Below the pieces are notes generated by a model, which worked only from the letters and a program-made list of their open reading frames with translations, ran no database searches and had not been told where the DNA came from. A stretch of DNA of 64,000 nucleotides, from assembly GCA_032988165.1 (NCBI GenBank), contig JANTQF010000040.1:62001-126000 (forward strand), in the 5' to 3' direction. This stretch comes from Emmonsiellopsis sp. PD_33. Taxonomy: Eukaryota > Ascomycota > Eurotiomycetes > Onygenales > Ajellomycetaceae. Shown piece by piece: positions 35,288-48,127 of the stretch (its first letter is position 1; each line of letters starts with the position of its first letter). Made by a program: the position numbers and the translations under genes.

Positions 35288-38200
35288 ACTATAAAGTATC
35301 TTCTCCCTCACTCACATCTTCTTCCTCCTCATCACTATCCTCCACTGAATCTATATTATCCAACATCACTAGCATTTGATCATTATGAAGGTAAAATTTC
35401 TTTATTTAGTTACCTGCAGTAGTGTTGTAGAATGATGTGCCATTCAGCTCTTCAAGGTAGTAAGTGCCTTTCTCATGGTTTGTCTTCTGCACATAATATA
35501 GACCCAACCATTGAAAGTTAAGTTTGATGGAATAGGATGTTTCTATTTTAGTGTCATACAGAAGGATAAGATCTCCCACCTGAACTGAATTGTGCACTAA
35601 TTGCTTGATTTCATCAAATAGATCCTGATTTTTCTCTCATACATGCTACAGGTGAAAGGCTGCCTCCTCCAGGTCCTCATCCTGTCTCTCTAACTGTTGA
35701 ATCTATATGTATATCAAGTTGGCATGAGAGTAAATGGTGTGCCATGAAAGTATTTACCATGTCAGGACTTCAAGCTCAACAGAAAGGATAGCATCATAGC
35801 TGTATTATAGATGAAATGATGTCTTGCCAGTTGATTACTAAATAAAGATGTAATCTACCCACAATACTGAGTAGAAATAATTAATTTAATTCCTCTCATC
35901 TGCAGTGAGCTTTACCAGCACATCTGAAATAGGGTGGTGGCTATATTCAACCATGCCATTTACTTTTGCATTGTATGGTGAAATTATTATCTGTCTGACA
36001 TGATACTTAGTGATGAGAATCCTGATTCATTTCTGATTTTCAGGCCTGCTATCACACACTATTTCCTGGAAATAATCATATTAGCATATGATATCTTCAT
36101 AAATGAACTGGGCCATATATTCAGCTTTAGCATGAGTGAGGGGCTGGCCTTCAACCCAGCTAGTGAGGTCATTCTAAGTAATAACTGCACATGATTTCCC
36201 TCAGTTCTTTGGAAACTTGATGATATTGATACACCACTTATCCCACAGATAGTTGTAATGAGTCAGATACAGTGGCTCTTTAAGATAGTTACTTTCCTGA
36301 AACTGGTACTTATAGTATCTCTTGCAATATATTTTGACATCAGTGAATAGGCCTTCTCACTAATATTACTAAGAAATCTTATGATTAGTTGCCTTGTAGT
36401 CTTTATAGTCTAACTTATCATACATCTGAGTAATGATTTCCTTCTGCTCATCTGGATCATCTATCATGTGCCTCAGTGGAATCTCTTTACCTGACTGGTG
36501 AAACAGATGTTGCTCATGCATCACATAGTTTAGTACATACTTATATCATTTTGGGAAAATCTTGTGAGGAATATCATTGAGTTACTTCAAGATTGTAAGA
36601 TATTTAGCAATTGATTCATTGTGGTTGAAATAGGATGGTAAAAGAATGTGGGATTCTTTACTGTTAGCATTATCAGAAACATTGAAGTCAGAGATAATGA
36701 CAAAAGTCATACTAATATAATTAAGCTCTATCTCAATGAATTCATTAATGTTCTGATCCTCAGGCATCTTGCCATTAGTAGGTAGCTGTTGAGAAAGGCC
36801 ATCAGTAGTGCTATGAATCTGCCCAGAAATGTGATGAACATTAAAATTAAATATCTAAATTCAGATGAGCTAGTTAGTTATCAGAGCACTAGAAAGATTA
36901 GTGGCTATTTAGTTGAGCTAGATGATCAAGATTTTCATGTTAGTTTTAAAAATGAAGTGAATGCTATACAGGTAATACTAGTATTTCTTTAACATTTTGA
37001 GGATGACTTGACATTTTTGTTTTCCTGTGTCATACTTTACTTCTGCTGAGCTCCAAATCCTACTCTCATATTAGCAGGGATGAAGCTTCTTATTCTTAAC
37101 ATCTTACTAACTCAGTGTTCCTCCTCAGTCATGTTTGCTGGCATTAGTTGTGACCATGATATCTCTAGCACCTTTAAAATAATCAATACAGTGCAGAGCA
37201 GAGGCAGTTGTTAGTGCTATCTTTAGAACTGACATGGCATTTGATTGCTTGGGTCCCCAGATAAAAAAGGTGTTTTTCTTAAATAATGAATAGATTGGGT
37301 TGGAAATGAGGGTAAAGTTTAGAATCCAGATGTGATAATACATATAAACACTAATAAAGGCACAAGCTCTAGAGATCTCAGTTGATTCAGGCCATTTAAT
37401 GATCTTAATAATTTTAGTAGCCTCAGAGTGGCACCCATCAGCATCAATGATATATCCAATGAAAATCATACTGAAGCAGTCAAACTCAGATTTTGCAACC
37501 TAAATGCATGTGTTTGAGAGCTCAATACTGACCAGAATCTGATCTAAATTTTGAAGATACTCCAAAATAAACCAGTAAATTCCTAATATAACCTTCTTGT
37601 TGTTGTACTAAGATTATGAACCTTTCACACCAATATTATCCATAAAATTATCTGCCTGGTAGGAAATATTTAAATAAAGAATGCAAGTCATGACTCAGCA
37701 GAAGATAATAATAGAATTTATAACATCCTATAGTAATATTATCTGATAAAGAAGGCTGATTGGGGTTTAGAAGGTAGTCATGTTATGATTATCCTCATAC
37801 AAAGTGATTTAGTCATATCTGGAAAAGAAATCCATCATACTAGTAATAACTTATCTAGCAAAATCTTCTACAAAAGCATCAGCACTGAGAGAGATATAAG
37901 CATTCCAAACTGTAACAGCATTTATATCCATGTAGGTATTAATGATTTGGTATTTCTCAGACTCCTTCTTCTTGATGAGGAACTATTTATTCTGATATAG
38001 ATTATAATAATATTTGAAGATGCTGAAATTGACTTGCTTGTGAAGCATTTTTATAACTATTAGCAGCAATTTTTGAGGAATAGGAAACTCAGGGGCCTGC
38101 CATGCTTCATACTTAATAGTATGAATCTTAATTGGTGGAGAGACCTCTTTAGCCAGTTTTCTGCAATCACTGAAGCTTCATACTAATATCTTCTCCCATC
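35288..38200 (-). pseudogene. Gypsy-B copy 2 pol: RT, RNase H and integrase
   Basis: Colinear with 11194-14200. The thumb-RNase H part is open at 37125-37469 (GYIIDADGCHSEATKII, then KKNTFFIWGPKQS). The integrase C-terminal module is open at 35406-35597 (VQVGDLILLYDTK, KTNHEKGTYYLEELNG). The catalytic box is FMDN near 37635, so one metal-binding Asp is lost here although it survives in copy 1. Stops are more frequent than in copy 1. Confidence 0.87.
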
Positions 38201-38949
38201 TAAGTAGAATCTCAATCAGCAGCTCATACTTCTAGGGTGTTAAGATTGATCCAATTTAAAGCTTTTCTATTCTATTAGATGTGAGGTGAGAGCTGTGTGG
38301 GCAATCCAAGAAATGAGGTGTGATTAGATGATTATAAGACAAAGATGAATCCTTTATAAGTTTAATGTTATTTTAATATCATTTCTAATAAATCTCTCTC
38401 TATTAATCTGTCCCATTAGGTATCCCTCCATCTATCACTGATGTATTGAGAGGCTGAATCTTATCTACTTTTCACTTGTATAGTGTGGTAACAATTAGGT
38501 GATAAGATCAAGGAGAAGGCTCAGTAGAATCATAGAGAGGAAAGTTGTGCAGTTAAATGCTACAAACTTGATGAATTTCAGAGATAAAGTACTGTAAGAA
38601 AGGAAATGTAGCATGCAAGAATAGCTGAAAGTACTATCATAAAATGATAGAAATATATGGTAGAGATTTCTGAGGCAATTAAATAGCAGCCTCTGATTAG
38701 CTGGAGGTATTTATTAGCCCTAAGTCAGAAAATTGTGATTAACTGAATTCCCTCTCACTATTTTTATACAGCAGAATTCCTACCCTATTATCTATCATAT
38801 TAATGCTGCTGACTCTGACTTCATCTCTTTACTCATCACTATTATTATGAAGATCAGTCAGACTTAGCATCTCTAGTTTAAAAACTAATGCTTGCTATGA
38901 AGATCATTCAGCTGCCTGTTACTATAATTTCCTGAAGAATAGCTAAGAA

Positions 38950-41445
38950 AGAAGACCTGATTAGTTTCATTATTTAGATTGAAAACTGTGACAGTGATGT
39001 CACCAACATTATCTGTCTGTTATGCTAACTGAGTCACATTTTTATAGGAATAGCCTAGAATGCACTCATAGAAACCATACTCTAGAATGAAGAAGGTTTA
39101 AGGTATAAATATAAATTCAATATAAATTAGAATATTCTTATAGATTTCAATGATGTCACTATGCTAACTACTAGTACTAAGAATTAGCTTGAGAGTGTCT
39201 TTCTGAATGATCAGACTGAGACTCAAGATAATACTCTTCATCATGCAGTTGATCTCTACCTTACTATTAAATATAACTTTGATCTGACTCTTTCTGATGC
39301 TAACAGAAAACTTGATACAGCTAATGAACATCAGATTCCACCAAGGATCATATTCTGAGACATAATAGAAGGGCTGAATAAAGGAGACTCTAGCAGATTT
39401 CTCCTTAATTATATATTGCTGAACTTCAGCTGAAAGATTCTGAAAGAATGTCTACTGTAGCTAGGCAGAGTAGGTTATAATATTCTTAAGCTAAATTTCT
39501 ATGATCTCTTGACACATAATCTTCTTAAAGATGGTCTGGGTTGCAGTGACATGATTCTCCTTGTCCTTCATTTTAATAGAGAGCTTAGAGCCTTTAGATT
39601 TTCTGAAATGATAAAGGATGATTTTCTTCTAGATCTCAGATGCTTTAGTTATCTCAGCATCAGATACAACTTTATTAATTAGCTAAGTTGATGTTTCTTT
39701 CTGCAGTTGACTGTTAAGAAGGGTCTGTAATTTATTGAGATTAAGTGAAGATGAAATGATATCCTCAGCAAATGAAACTAATTTTTAAGAGTTATCTGAA
39801 TAATAACTAACTTTTTAAGAATGAGTGGAAGGTAAGGCTTTCTTCTTTTCAATCTGATTAGAGAGTGTAGATTAATTCTTATCAGTAGCTGACTCTTTAC
39901 TCTTACTGTTTCCTACAGCAGTCTAAGCAGCTATCATACTAGTAACCTCTTTTACTTCACTGTCTGAGTTGCCTTCTTCTGCACTGCTTTTAAACCTGAC
40001 ATTGCATATGCTGATAAAATTAATTACAGGTAATAAGTTACTGTTAGAGGAAACAAGGATGCTACCATTATTATAAAGTTTTACTGCTAATGAGATAATA
40101 AGAGGTATGAATCTCTACTTAAAGGCACACTTAATAATGATGATGTGTGATTCATACTAGTTCACATTAATCTTTGGGCTGTGCTGCATCACATGTCTGT
40201 CAAAGTATTTACTCATTCTATTTTAATGGATCTTTCTCTAGTTGATTAGCTTGCTGATTTGAAGATACTAAGAGAGTATGTAAGAGGAGTTGCTGCAACC
40301 TCAACAAGCATGAGGAGGATGATTATATTATGATATACTTTCAGACCTAGGTTGATATGAACCATCAGGGCCATACTGTATCCTATAATAAGAAATGTTT
40401 ATGAGATTTTGAGCAGGATTGATAGATTCTTGATTGATGAGAATGTGTGGTATCATAGCTGACTATTGCATATTTTTCTGCTGTTGAAACTTAGTGATGG
40501 CCAGTGACAATACATTCATTCAATTGATGAGAGATTCAAGCAGGCTGTCATTTAAATTCCTTAGAGCTGAATCAGAAGAAGTAGGTAGTGCAGAAAAGAC
40601 CACTTAAGGTCTTAGCACAGTCAAGATGGATAGATTGAAGACAGACTGAGTAAGAGGCAGTTGAGTGGGTAGTATCATATAAGAATCTAGGTTAGGTATG
40701 ATTATTTAGACTATCTTTTCTTTGACTTCCTGAGATTCTACTGTGGCTTCATAAACCTTTGAAATTTTCCACTCAGATGGGTTGTTTTGGTCAAACCTAG
40801 CCTTATGAAAAGCCTTCTTGTGAACCCTATCAGGCAAATCTTATAAGAACAACTGATAGGCAAGAGATTCCTAAATTTTGTTCTAGCTGATTAGTAACTT
40901 GATGATGACATGAAATTAACAGTAGAAAGTAAGAATATCTTAACTAAAAAATTATTTGAAACTAGATAGAGTATTCAGATAGATCTAGTTGTATATTTAC
41001 TGATAAGCATCATTCTACTAGAACTCTAACATCAATCTTACTTTAACTTTAATTTAGGTTTGCAGATTCTTTACCAATCAATCTACATAGCTCTATAGTT
41101 TTATAGAGTAATAATTGCACAACACAGTTAAGGCTTTATTCTTAGAAACATGGTGCAGCTTCAGCACAGCATCAAACTGATTGATGAACTAAGTGACATC
41201 TTTTCCATTAAAAGTGAGAGCTCTGAGGGATCCAGGAACTAGCATGAGTATGATAAGTTGCTGATAAATCATTCTACTTTCAGAAGGTAAGACACTGCTA
41301 GGTATTGATAGGCCTGATGAGGAATTAGTAGAGCTGAACATCTTCTCACTATTAATTTTGATTTTTAGTGGCAGAGCTGATGCTTTTCCTGATTGAGTTC
41401 AACAATGAGTGATGGAATCTGACTGAGTATGCTTAGAAGATATAT
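38950..41445 (-). pseudogene. Gypsy-B copy 2 gag-protease
   Basis: Colinear with 14850-17348 of copy 1. The start codon has become ATA. Homologous Gag core and long linker can be followed, with many TAA/TAG/TGA. The protease active-site region (about 39250-39100) is further degraded. Confidence 0.8.
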
Positions 41446-41874
41446 ATTAATGGAGAAATAAGTAAATGAGTAGTTCATATTTACAAATAAGAAATAAATT
41501 GATGATAGTAGTAATATCTGTGTCCTTCTGTGAGTAGAGATTTAGAGACTTAAGGAAGAGAAGGAATTGCAAGATCTACTGTAGATTTTTCTTCTCATTA
41601 GAGTCTGCATTTATTGAGAAATAGCTTGATGATTTCAATAGTTTAGTGAGTCCATTCTTCAAAGTTTTCTTCTAGTAGTATTATCATTAGTGTAGCTGCA
41701 AAGCTGTGGGCCTGCTCCAACCAAATGAGCCTATCACAAACTGAAATAAGAGAATTGTATTGAGTAGTGTGCTCAACAAAAGAAAAGAAAAAAGGAGAAA
41801 GAAACTCAGTATAGTTATTTATATCAATACTGCCATCTATTCATTCATTCATGATTTCTGATTGTGTGCACCAA

Positions 41875-42193
41875 TGAAGTGAGAATGGAGTGTGTGTGTC
41901 AGACAGCACTAAACAGAGTAGTAGCAAACACAAGAAAAGAATTGATATTAATGTTGAAGTAGAGGAATATATTGGCAATCTATAGTACAAAACAACATAG
42001 TAATAGAATGATAAGGTAACATACAAAAGAAATAAAAGATCTATCTTAAAGAAGCATACACATGCATGAGAAATCTATGAATGAACAGATGATATCTTAC
42101 AATAAAAAGAAAATATCTATCTTCATGGCTGTGCTTGACAGTGAAAAGCCTCAGTAAAAAATTGATCCAACCTGATGGTGGATCCCCACCACA
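41875..42193 (-). repeat. Gypsy-B copy 2, 5' LTR
   Basis: 319 bp, colinear with 23355-23673. It is followed by GTAT, matching the four bases before the left LTR. The primer site TGGTGCACACAATCAGAA lies one base inside on the minus strand. Confidence 0.92.
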
Positions 42194-42470
42194 GTATTAT
42201 GATGTTTTTATGAGAGAGCTTTCTCTATTATACAAGATATCCTCTAGGGCTATTTCTTAGTGCTAGAAATTATATAGTCTCTAATCATCAGAATGATTTT
42301 TCTCTATGTAAATAGATGGTTTTTACTATTTTTACTATCTTTAATGATTCTTAACTGCAAGACATCAGTTTTTCAAAGCAGTAAGATCTAGGGAGATTAG
42401 GTTCTAGAACTATCCTGCCTCAGACCTCTCTTTTTATTTACTTACAATATATCATCTCATAAAGATAATA

Positions 42471-42479
42471 ATATAAAAA
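42471..42479 (+). promoter_or_regulatory. TATA-like box upstream of the mutated gene at 42768
   Basis: TATAAAAAG lies about 290 bp before ATG 42768 in sequence that is otherwise featureless. Its role is inferred only from position and match to the TATA consensus. Confidence 0.3.
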
Positions 42480-42767
42480 GGCCCAGAGCCTTTAAATATC
42501 TTTTTTCTTCCTTCATCTTCTATCCTCCAACCTTCATCTTTTAATATATAGTTTTGACTGCTCTAGCATCACATTGTTATCCTCATTGAATCCTTCAAGC
42601 TTCAGCCCACACAATACATCAAATCAATCAAACCTCTACCTAGATATGCTTTCTAGCCTTAACTCTTTCTTAATCTCAGCTGTCCCTTTTTTTAGCTTCT
42701 TATAGAATCCTAAAAACCTCTAGCCTACTTTCAGTTATATTTTAATCTATTCATCCCAGTCATTACC

Positions 42768-43304
42768 ATGTTTTCCCACCTAACTGGACTTAAAGCATGG
42801 GAGAGTTCCTATCAAGCTTAACAATAACTTACTATAGTAATAGCAGTGGCTGAGGAAGCATAAGTTGCTAGCATGATATCTACTTTAGCTCAAACCTTCA
42901 AACTTGGCCAAGCTACAATTAATAAAGTAATAAATGACATTAAATACCACACTCTTAATGATGCTATAAAGGCTCTCCTGCCTCAGCTGTGTGCATAAAT
43001 CAGTACTGCAGAATGCCATCTAGAAATTCATGGCTGGCCAGCCTATGATTCTGATATTATAATCCCTCAAATCACTGGCTATTACTTTGCCCTCAAAACC
43101 ACCCATGAGTATAATGATACCACTCAAATTACTGGCTGTTATTTTACTCTTGAAATTACCCATAAGTATGATAACATCCACAGCCATTACCATATAGAGG
43201 ATGTCAAGTGTGAGGACAGCCCTGAGATACTAATAAAGCAGGAGACATCTGAAACTGAGGACTTGGTGAAGAAGGAGGAAGATGATTCTAAGGATGATAT
43301 TTAG
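42768..43304 (+). pseudogene. Mutated small gene with an internal 19-residue repeat
   Basis: ATG 42768 starts a frame of 178 codons to TAG 43302-43304, with four interior stops, all TAA, consistent with CAA or CAG origins. The translation is protein-like: TLAQTFKLGQATINKVINDI, then HLEIHGWPAYDSDIIIPQ. Next come two copies of a 57-bp unit (43068-43124 and 43125-43181) giving ITGYYFALKTTHEY and ITGCYFTLEITHKY, then an acidic Glu/Asp/Lys tail. The frame may continue past the last stop to about 43390. No family recognised. RIP implies it was multicopy or close to repeats. Confidence 0.45.
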
Positions 43305-44230
43305 CTTTATAATATCTCTAAGTATAAGAATGTATAGATACTGAGTAAGCCTAAGTATTATTAGCTGTAGCCTCTTACTTTCTACTTCAAACTTCCTTGT
43401 TTTCTTCATGGATTACCCCTTATTTTCTTTATTACTTCATAATATTATCTAATTATCATCAATGATTCAACATTAGCAACAGTGCCAGGAAGATGATATG
43501 TAATAGCTACCTAAATGGATCTCCAGCATGTATTTAGCTTAAAAATGAAGCTCTTAACCACTCAGTATCTAGATATTACCTATTAATTGATCCCATCTTG
43601 TCTAGCTACCTAGGCCATCCAGGTGGAATACTGGAGCACCTGGAGGTTTTATGAGCTAGCATGATCACATGTAATATTAATGACTAGTTAGTCATTTACA
43701 CCTGAATTTTCATTCATCTCCTCTCTACTACCTTAATGCCTACTGATTTACCCAACCTTTCTCCCAACTACTACCTGTAGATGTAGGTTTAACCCCTTCA
43801 CCCCATATCTGCACTGCCTTACTCAGGATGTACTACAGGTAATTTTAAATACTTCTTACTCTTAAAATATTAAATATCCTGAATTCTATGAGATGTGTTT
43901 TTTTTAGATATCATTTAAATGCCTCTGCAGGCTTTTAATAATATATCTACTGATTATAAGTACTAACTTCTACAGTACACTCATATTCTCCCATTCTAAG
44001 CTCAATCTGGGCCCTGGTTTTTTCTGTAGTTCTTTTCTATATCTATTAAATTCTTATCCCATAGGAATTTATATCATTCTCTTGATCTTAAAGTGCCCTA
44101 CTTCAAGTATATTTATCTTATAGTAGAAATAAATGCATACTTATTTCTTACTTATTTCTTCTAATCTGACTCTTTCTCATTCTCTTAGCATTAAGATAAA
44201 GTGATTTGTCTTAAGTCTTTCAAAGTTCAA

Positions 44231-44261
44231 CCTTGTAGCTACTTTAAAAGCAGCTACAAGG
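44231..44261. repeat. 31-bp hairpin-forming palindrome
   Basis: CCTTGTAGCT and AGCTACAAGG form a perfect 10-bp stem. The interior CTTT/AAAG can extend it past one mismatch, leaving a one-base loop. It may be a transposon-related palindrome or a cruciform-forming relic; no T-run or gene end sits beside it. Confidence 0.7.
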
Positions 44262-44705
44262 TGTTACTTCCTACTTAAAATAGTATCTTTTTATTATCTT
44301 TCTTAAGTACTGATTTCCATGGTTCTACAAATCTTTTCTCTTATCTATAATATAATTACATTGCTGCTATTAACTGACCTATCCAGACTTCACAGAATGC
44401 ATAAGATTATAATGATGAGTTAAGATCTAAGAGTATTAAAAGTGCTACATGGGCCTATATCTTATAGGTATGTATTTAGTGTCTGATGTTATTCATTTCT
44501 ATACTGATCTAATTACATTAATAATAGTTGTATATCTACCTGCCTAGTATTAATCTTCATATAAGACCTTAAAGAAATTTTAACTCAGAACTTCTCTTCT
44601 TCACATATATTATTACTGAGCCCATAAGAAGTGTGTTCATTTTGATATTAAGACTAGTGAGATCTTCTCTATTACTAGTTTTTATCCTCAGATTTAACTG
44701 CTGTA

Positions 44706-44910
44706 TTATCTACTTGCTTATTATTATTCATTATCACTTAGTATTACTTACTCCATTCTGATATAATATGTGCTGATGCCCTATACACTAACACTCTATA
44801 CTATATTTTTCCTGACCTTATCTACTTGCTCATTACCACTCATTATTACTTGATATTACTTACTCTATTTTAATATAATATGCACTGATGCCCTACACTA
44901 CATTTTTCCT
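44706..44910. repeat. Tandem duplication, about 110-bp unit
   Basis: Two adjacent copies both run from TTATCTACTTGCT through ATAATATG, GATGCCCTA and TATTTTTCCT. The second copy is shorter by roughly 15 bp around the CTATACACTAAC segment. Differences are mainly transitions. Confidence 0.75.
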
Positions 44911-45450
44911 AATCATATAGTTTGAATGACATAAAGGCCTGAGGTTCTAATGAGAGGTGATTTGTATGTTCTAATATTTACTTACCTATCTAGGTAAATC
45001 ATTAGATATCTATATAGAAATGGGAACTGTTCTGTATCTCAGAGACTGTATGAGAACTGTAGTGGGACTATGTAATAATAGTAGTACAACTATTTTTGAA
45101 CTGGTTGTAGATACCTCCTAGAAGTAATAGAATGATTATAGCAACCTTGAAATGTTACCTTTATAATTGAGATGTTTTCTTGATGTTTATAAATCTGATG
45201 AGGATGTTGTGTTGATATTCTTTAACAGAGGATGTTGTCATATACTAGGAATGTTATAGTGTACAATGTACATTCTATGGCATGGGATGGTATTATACCA
45301 GGGATGTTATATCTTGATGGGATGTTGTAAGGTTATTAATATTCATAAATATAATGAAATGTATGGCATTCTCCATTAACATAGAGAATGTAGGAGATGT
45401 TGCATAGCCAAGAGATGTAGTAGTTAAGATATGGTTGTAGAATGATATCT

Positions 45451-45973
45451 AGAAATTGAATGTGGTGCATGCTGGAACTGCAGAAAAACCATTACTCCAT
45501 GGTAATGCAGCCTCATATTCTTCTGGCATGGCAACACAACCAAATTGCCAATTTCGGTTTAGCAGCTCTTGCCCTTGCAAAGGCTTCCTCCAACCACATC
45601 CACAGCGATATAAACTTCGGGGATGCCGTCTCGAAGCCCAGGGGCGCAGCTTCAAGCTCTCGGGCCACAGCCGGGATATATTTCAGCCCTGCAGAGCTAG
45701 GCGGCTACTCAGCATGTTCTCCAGGATTGAGGTTAAATATTTTCGGCTTCAGCAGTGACGCAAGAAGGGCGGCGTCCCTTCAGCTCGGCTCGTATTGTCA
45801 CTCGCCAACTGTATATATTGAGTCAATGGGCACCTTTTATTGTTGAATACCTCTTTTCGTCTTAAACTTCGAAACACATTTGTCGACTGAGAATTGATTG
45901 TTGACCTATTTGTTTAGACCACCCCTACTACCAAAAGCGAGTATAAACCTGACCGGGCCGTCGCAACGAGGCA
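45451..45973. other. Upstream region of the Zn2Cys6 gene
   Basis: Composition switches from CpG-free to normal here. A TATA-like TATATAT is at 45812-45818, 156 bp before the ATG at 45974. Open frames of 100-128 codons (45456-45846) overlap in two frames and show no recognisable domain. I treat them as chance, though a decayed gene cannot be excluded. Confidence 0.5.
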
Positions 45974-47508
45974 ATGGAAGCCAACGTTGGAAAGCAAGTT
46001 GTCTTTCGCTTTAAAAATCCTCCAGCACAACCAAGACCATCCAAATCGGCCTCGCTGGGACGAGCCGAAACACAATCTGGCGAATTGACATGTCACCCGC
46101 GCAAGTCACATCGCAAATCCAGAGATGGCTGCATGACCTGCAAGAAAAGAAGAATCAAAGTATGGAATAAAAAGCCCGGACCTGACCCACTTGTTTGTGT
46201 ACGGTTTCCCTAACATAGTGCCAATGAATCAGTGTGACGAGCGGAAGCCGCAGTGTCAAAGATGCGAAACCTATGGTGTAGAGTGCTGCTATCCCCCCAA
46301 ACCACCTCCTATAACAGGGGGATCGCTAGTTTTGCCGAGGCGCGACGGAAGGTCGTCCGGTTCACCAGACGGGCACTTCCAATATATGTCAATGATCGAC
46401 GTCGGGACTCAGATTGACCTCATCCTCAGCCAAGGATCATCGGGCGACGCTCCCAATACCTCTCTATCTGGGGAGGCACGTATGAATGCCTACGAGAACC
46501 TTCATTTCTTTGTGAATTCGGTATCAGACATAGCCCTCACTTCCGTTGCGTTCCAAAGAGTAGTAAAGGGGAGCATGATCCGAGTAGCGCTTCAGGTTAG
46601 TAAAGGATTTAACCCCCGCGTCTAGGAAGCAAAATTATATATGGGAATTATATTAACAGTCCTTGTTGATTCAGACACCTTACCTGCTTCACGCGATTTT
46701 GGCCATATCTACATATTACAAAGCTAAGACTTTGCCTAATCCGTCCCACAATAATGTTCATTCCACCTACCACATATCCCGTGCCACGCAGCTATATAGA
46801 TCGGCATTGAACTCCCACATTAGCCAAAACAACATGGATGGAATAATTTCCGCTTCCATGCTGGTGGCGGACTTCACATTCTTCGACGAAGATTACTCAC
46901 CCTATAATTCCTTTGTCTTTTCCTCCGATCCCAGCGCGCTGAACTGGGTTCTCATGCAATCTGCTCTCTCGCACATCCTCCCCAAAATCCAACCCTGGCT
47001 TCACAACTGCATCTGGTTCGTCCCATTTATGGAAGCCTACAGCGAATACTGCGAGATCGATACCTCCACACCGGGTGCTGATGGCCTTCAACGAGAACTT
47101 GCTGAACTGTGCGAAATTGACGAAGAAAGTACTGCGGCAAACAATCCGTACCATTCCGCTCTGCGCACGTTTACGTCAATGGTGGATATTGAAGTCAGCG
47201 GACCCAATTTTATCAAACTGATGTTTTTCCTGGGGAGTCTGAGGCCTTCGTTTACCCGTTTGCTGCAGAAGAGAGAATCGCGGGCGCTTCTTATTCTGGC
47301 GTTCTGGTTGGGGAAGATGTGCGAGGATCCGGCTGGCTGGATTTATCCGAAGTTACATATGGAATGCTTGGCAATATGCATGTATCTTGATGGTAATCAG
47401 GATCAGAGAGTCACACGATTGTTGGAGTACCCGGCTCGAAAGTGCGGATATACTTTAAGACAGGATATAGAGCCTGACAGTCTTGTCTGGCGAGGAATTA
47501 CATGCTAG
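45974..47508 (+). CDS. Zn(II)2Cys6 transcription factor, 460 aa, three exons
   Basis: A nuclear DNA-binding regulator. Exons are 45974-46159, 46233-46595 and 46675-47508; both introns are phase 0 and 73 and 79 bp long. The first intron splits the binuclear cluster: joining gives C53-x2-C56-x6-C63-x6-C70-x2-C73-x6-C80, all six zinc ligands present, preceded by a basic RKSHRKSRDG arm. The rest matches the fungal-specific middle region of short regulators related to Upc2/Fungal_trans_2 proteins (HAILAISTYYKAK near residues 190-202). There is no obvious dimerisation coiled coil after the cluster. The alternative acceptor at 46659 would add five residues in frame. The gene is intact, has normal codon use and is the leftmost gene of the island. 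It may control the transporter and P450, but this is inferred from proximity. Confidence 0.9.
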
Positions 47509-48127
47509 ATGTTGTGTATTATTTCATCAGGGACGCGACGTTCAGGAGAATTTTTTTTCTACTTTGTAATGAATGTTTGATTGTCTCTTCCATGTATTTC
47601 TGTGCCCATTGTGGTTTCTAATCCCTATATTCATATAACCCCCACATCCGTTATTCTACCACCAAAAAGTTTGAGATACTTCTTCGTAGCTCTATTTTAA
47701 TGACAAACTCCTCTAAACAATATTCCAAGCACCTCCTGTCTCCCCCATCTCCCCCTTGTTTACAATGCTGCTGTCTTTACTATATGGATCTATTCTGGGC
47801 TCCGCAGAAAAAGCCTGCGCTACTAAAGGTGCTGAGATGGAAAATGTTACGTGTGCGCCAAATGACCTTGCTTGTAACTAACTAGTCCTTCTATCACAGA
47901 TCGGGGCAAAAGCTGACCGTGGACGTCCCGGAAATCCAGAACACATAGAAAAAGGAAAAGAGAAAAAGAAACACTAGAGAAATCAAACTGTTAACACCCT
48001 TCATCCATATCCTCACTTGGTTTCTGGCCTTGAGCCCAACACCTCCTTCTTTGCTTCGTCAATGAAGGAGGGTGATTTACCCAAGTAACAACAACTAAGA
48101 CAATTTGAATGCAACCCTGATAAAAGA
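47509..48127. other. Convergent intergenic region
   Basis: 619 bp between the ends of the regulator (+) and the NTPase gene (-). It should hold both 3' UTRs. I see no ORF or repeat worth calling. Confidence 0.7.

Larger units (their letters stand above)
23355..42193 (-). mobile_element. Gypsy-B copy 2, interrupted by Gypsy-C
   Basis: The outer LTRs are 319 bp each (23355-23673 and 41875-42193), and the flanks give the 4-bp duplication GTAT (23351-23354 and 42194-42197). The span is 18,839 bp. After removing Gypsy-C and one target repeat, about 11.4 kb remains, matching copy 1. Internal order on the minus strand is the same as copy 1. This copy is more damaged: many positions with CA or TG in copy 1 are TA here, the gag ATG is now ATA (near 41443), and the RT box has changed from FMDD to FMDN (near 37635). 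Confidence 0.93.
43305..45450. other. AT-rich spacer left of the gene island
   Basis: No gene supported. It contains a near-perfect palindrome (44231-44261) and a tandem duplication of about 110 bp (44706-44815 and 44819-44910). CpG is absent until about 45553, where ordinary composition begins. Confidence 0.6.

Noticed and set aside
45456..45846. Open frames of 100 and 128 codons just inside the left island edge
   Set aside because: They overlap in different frames, show no domain and lie in the likely promoter of the regulator gene.
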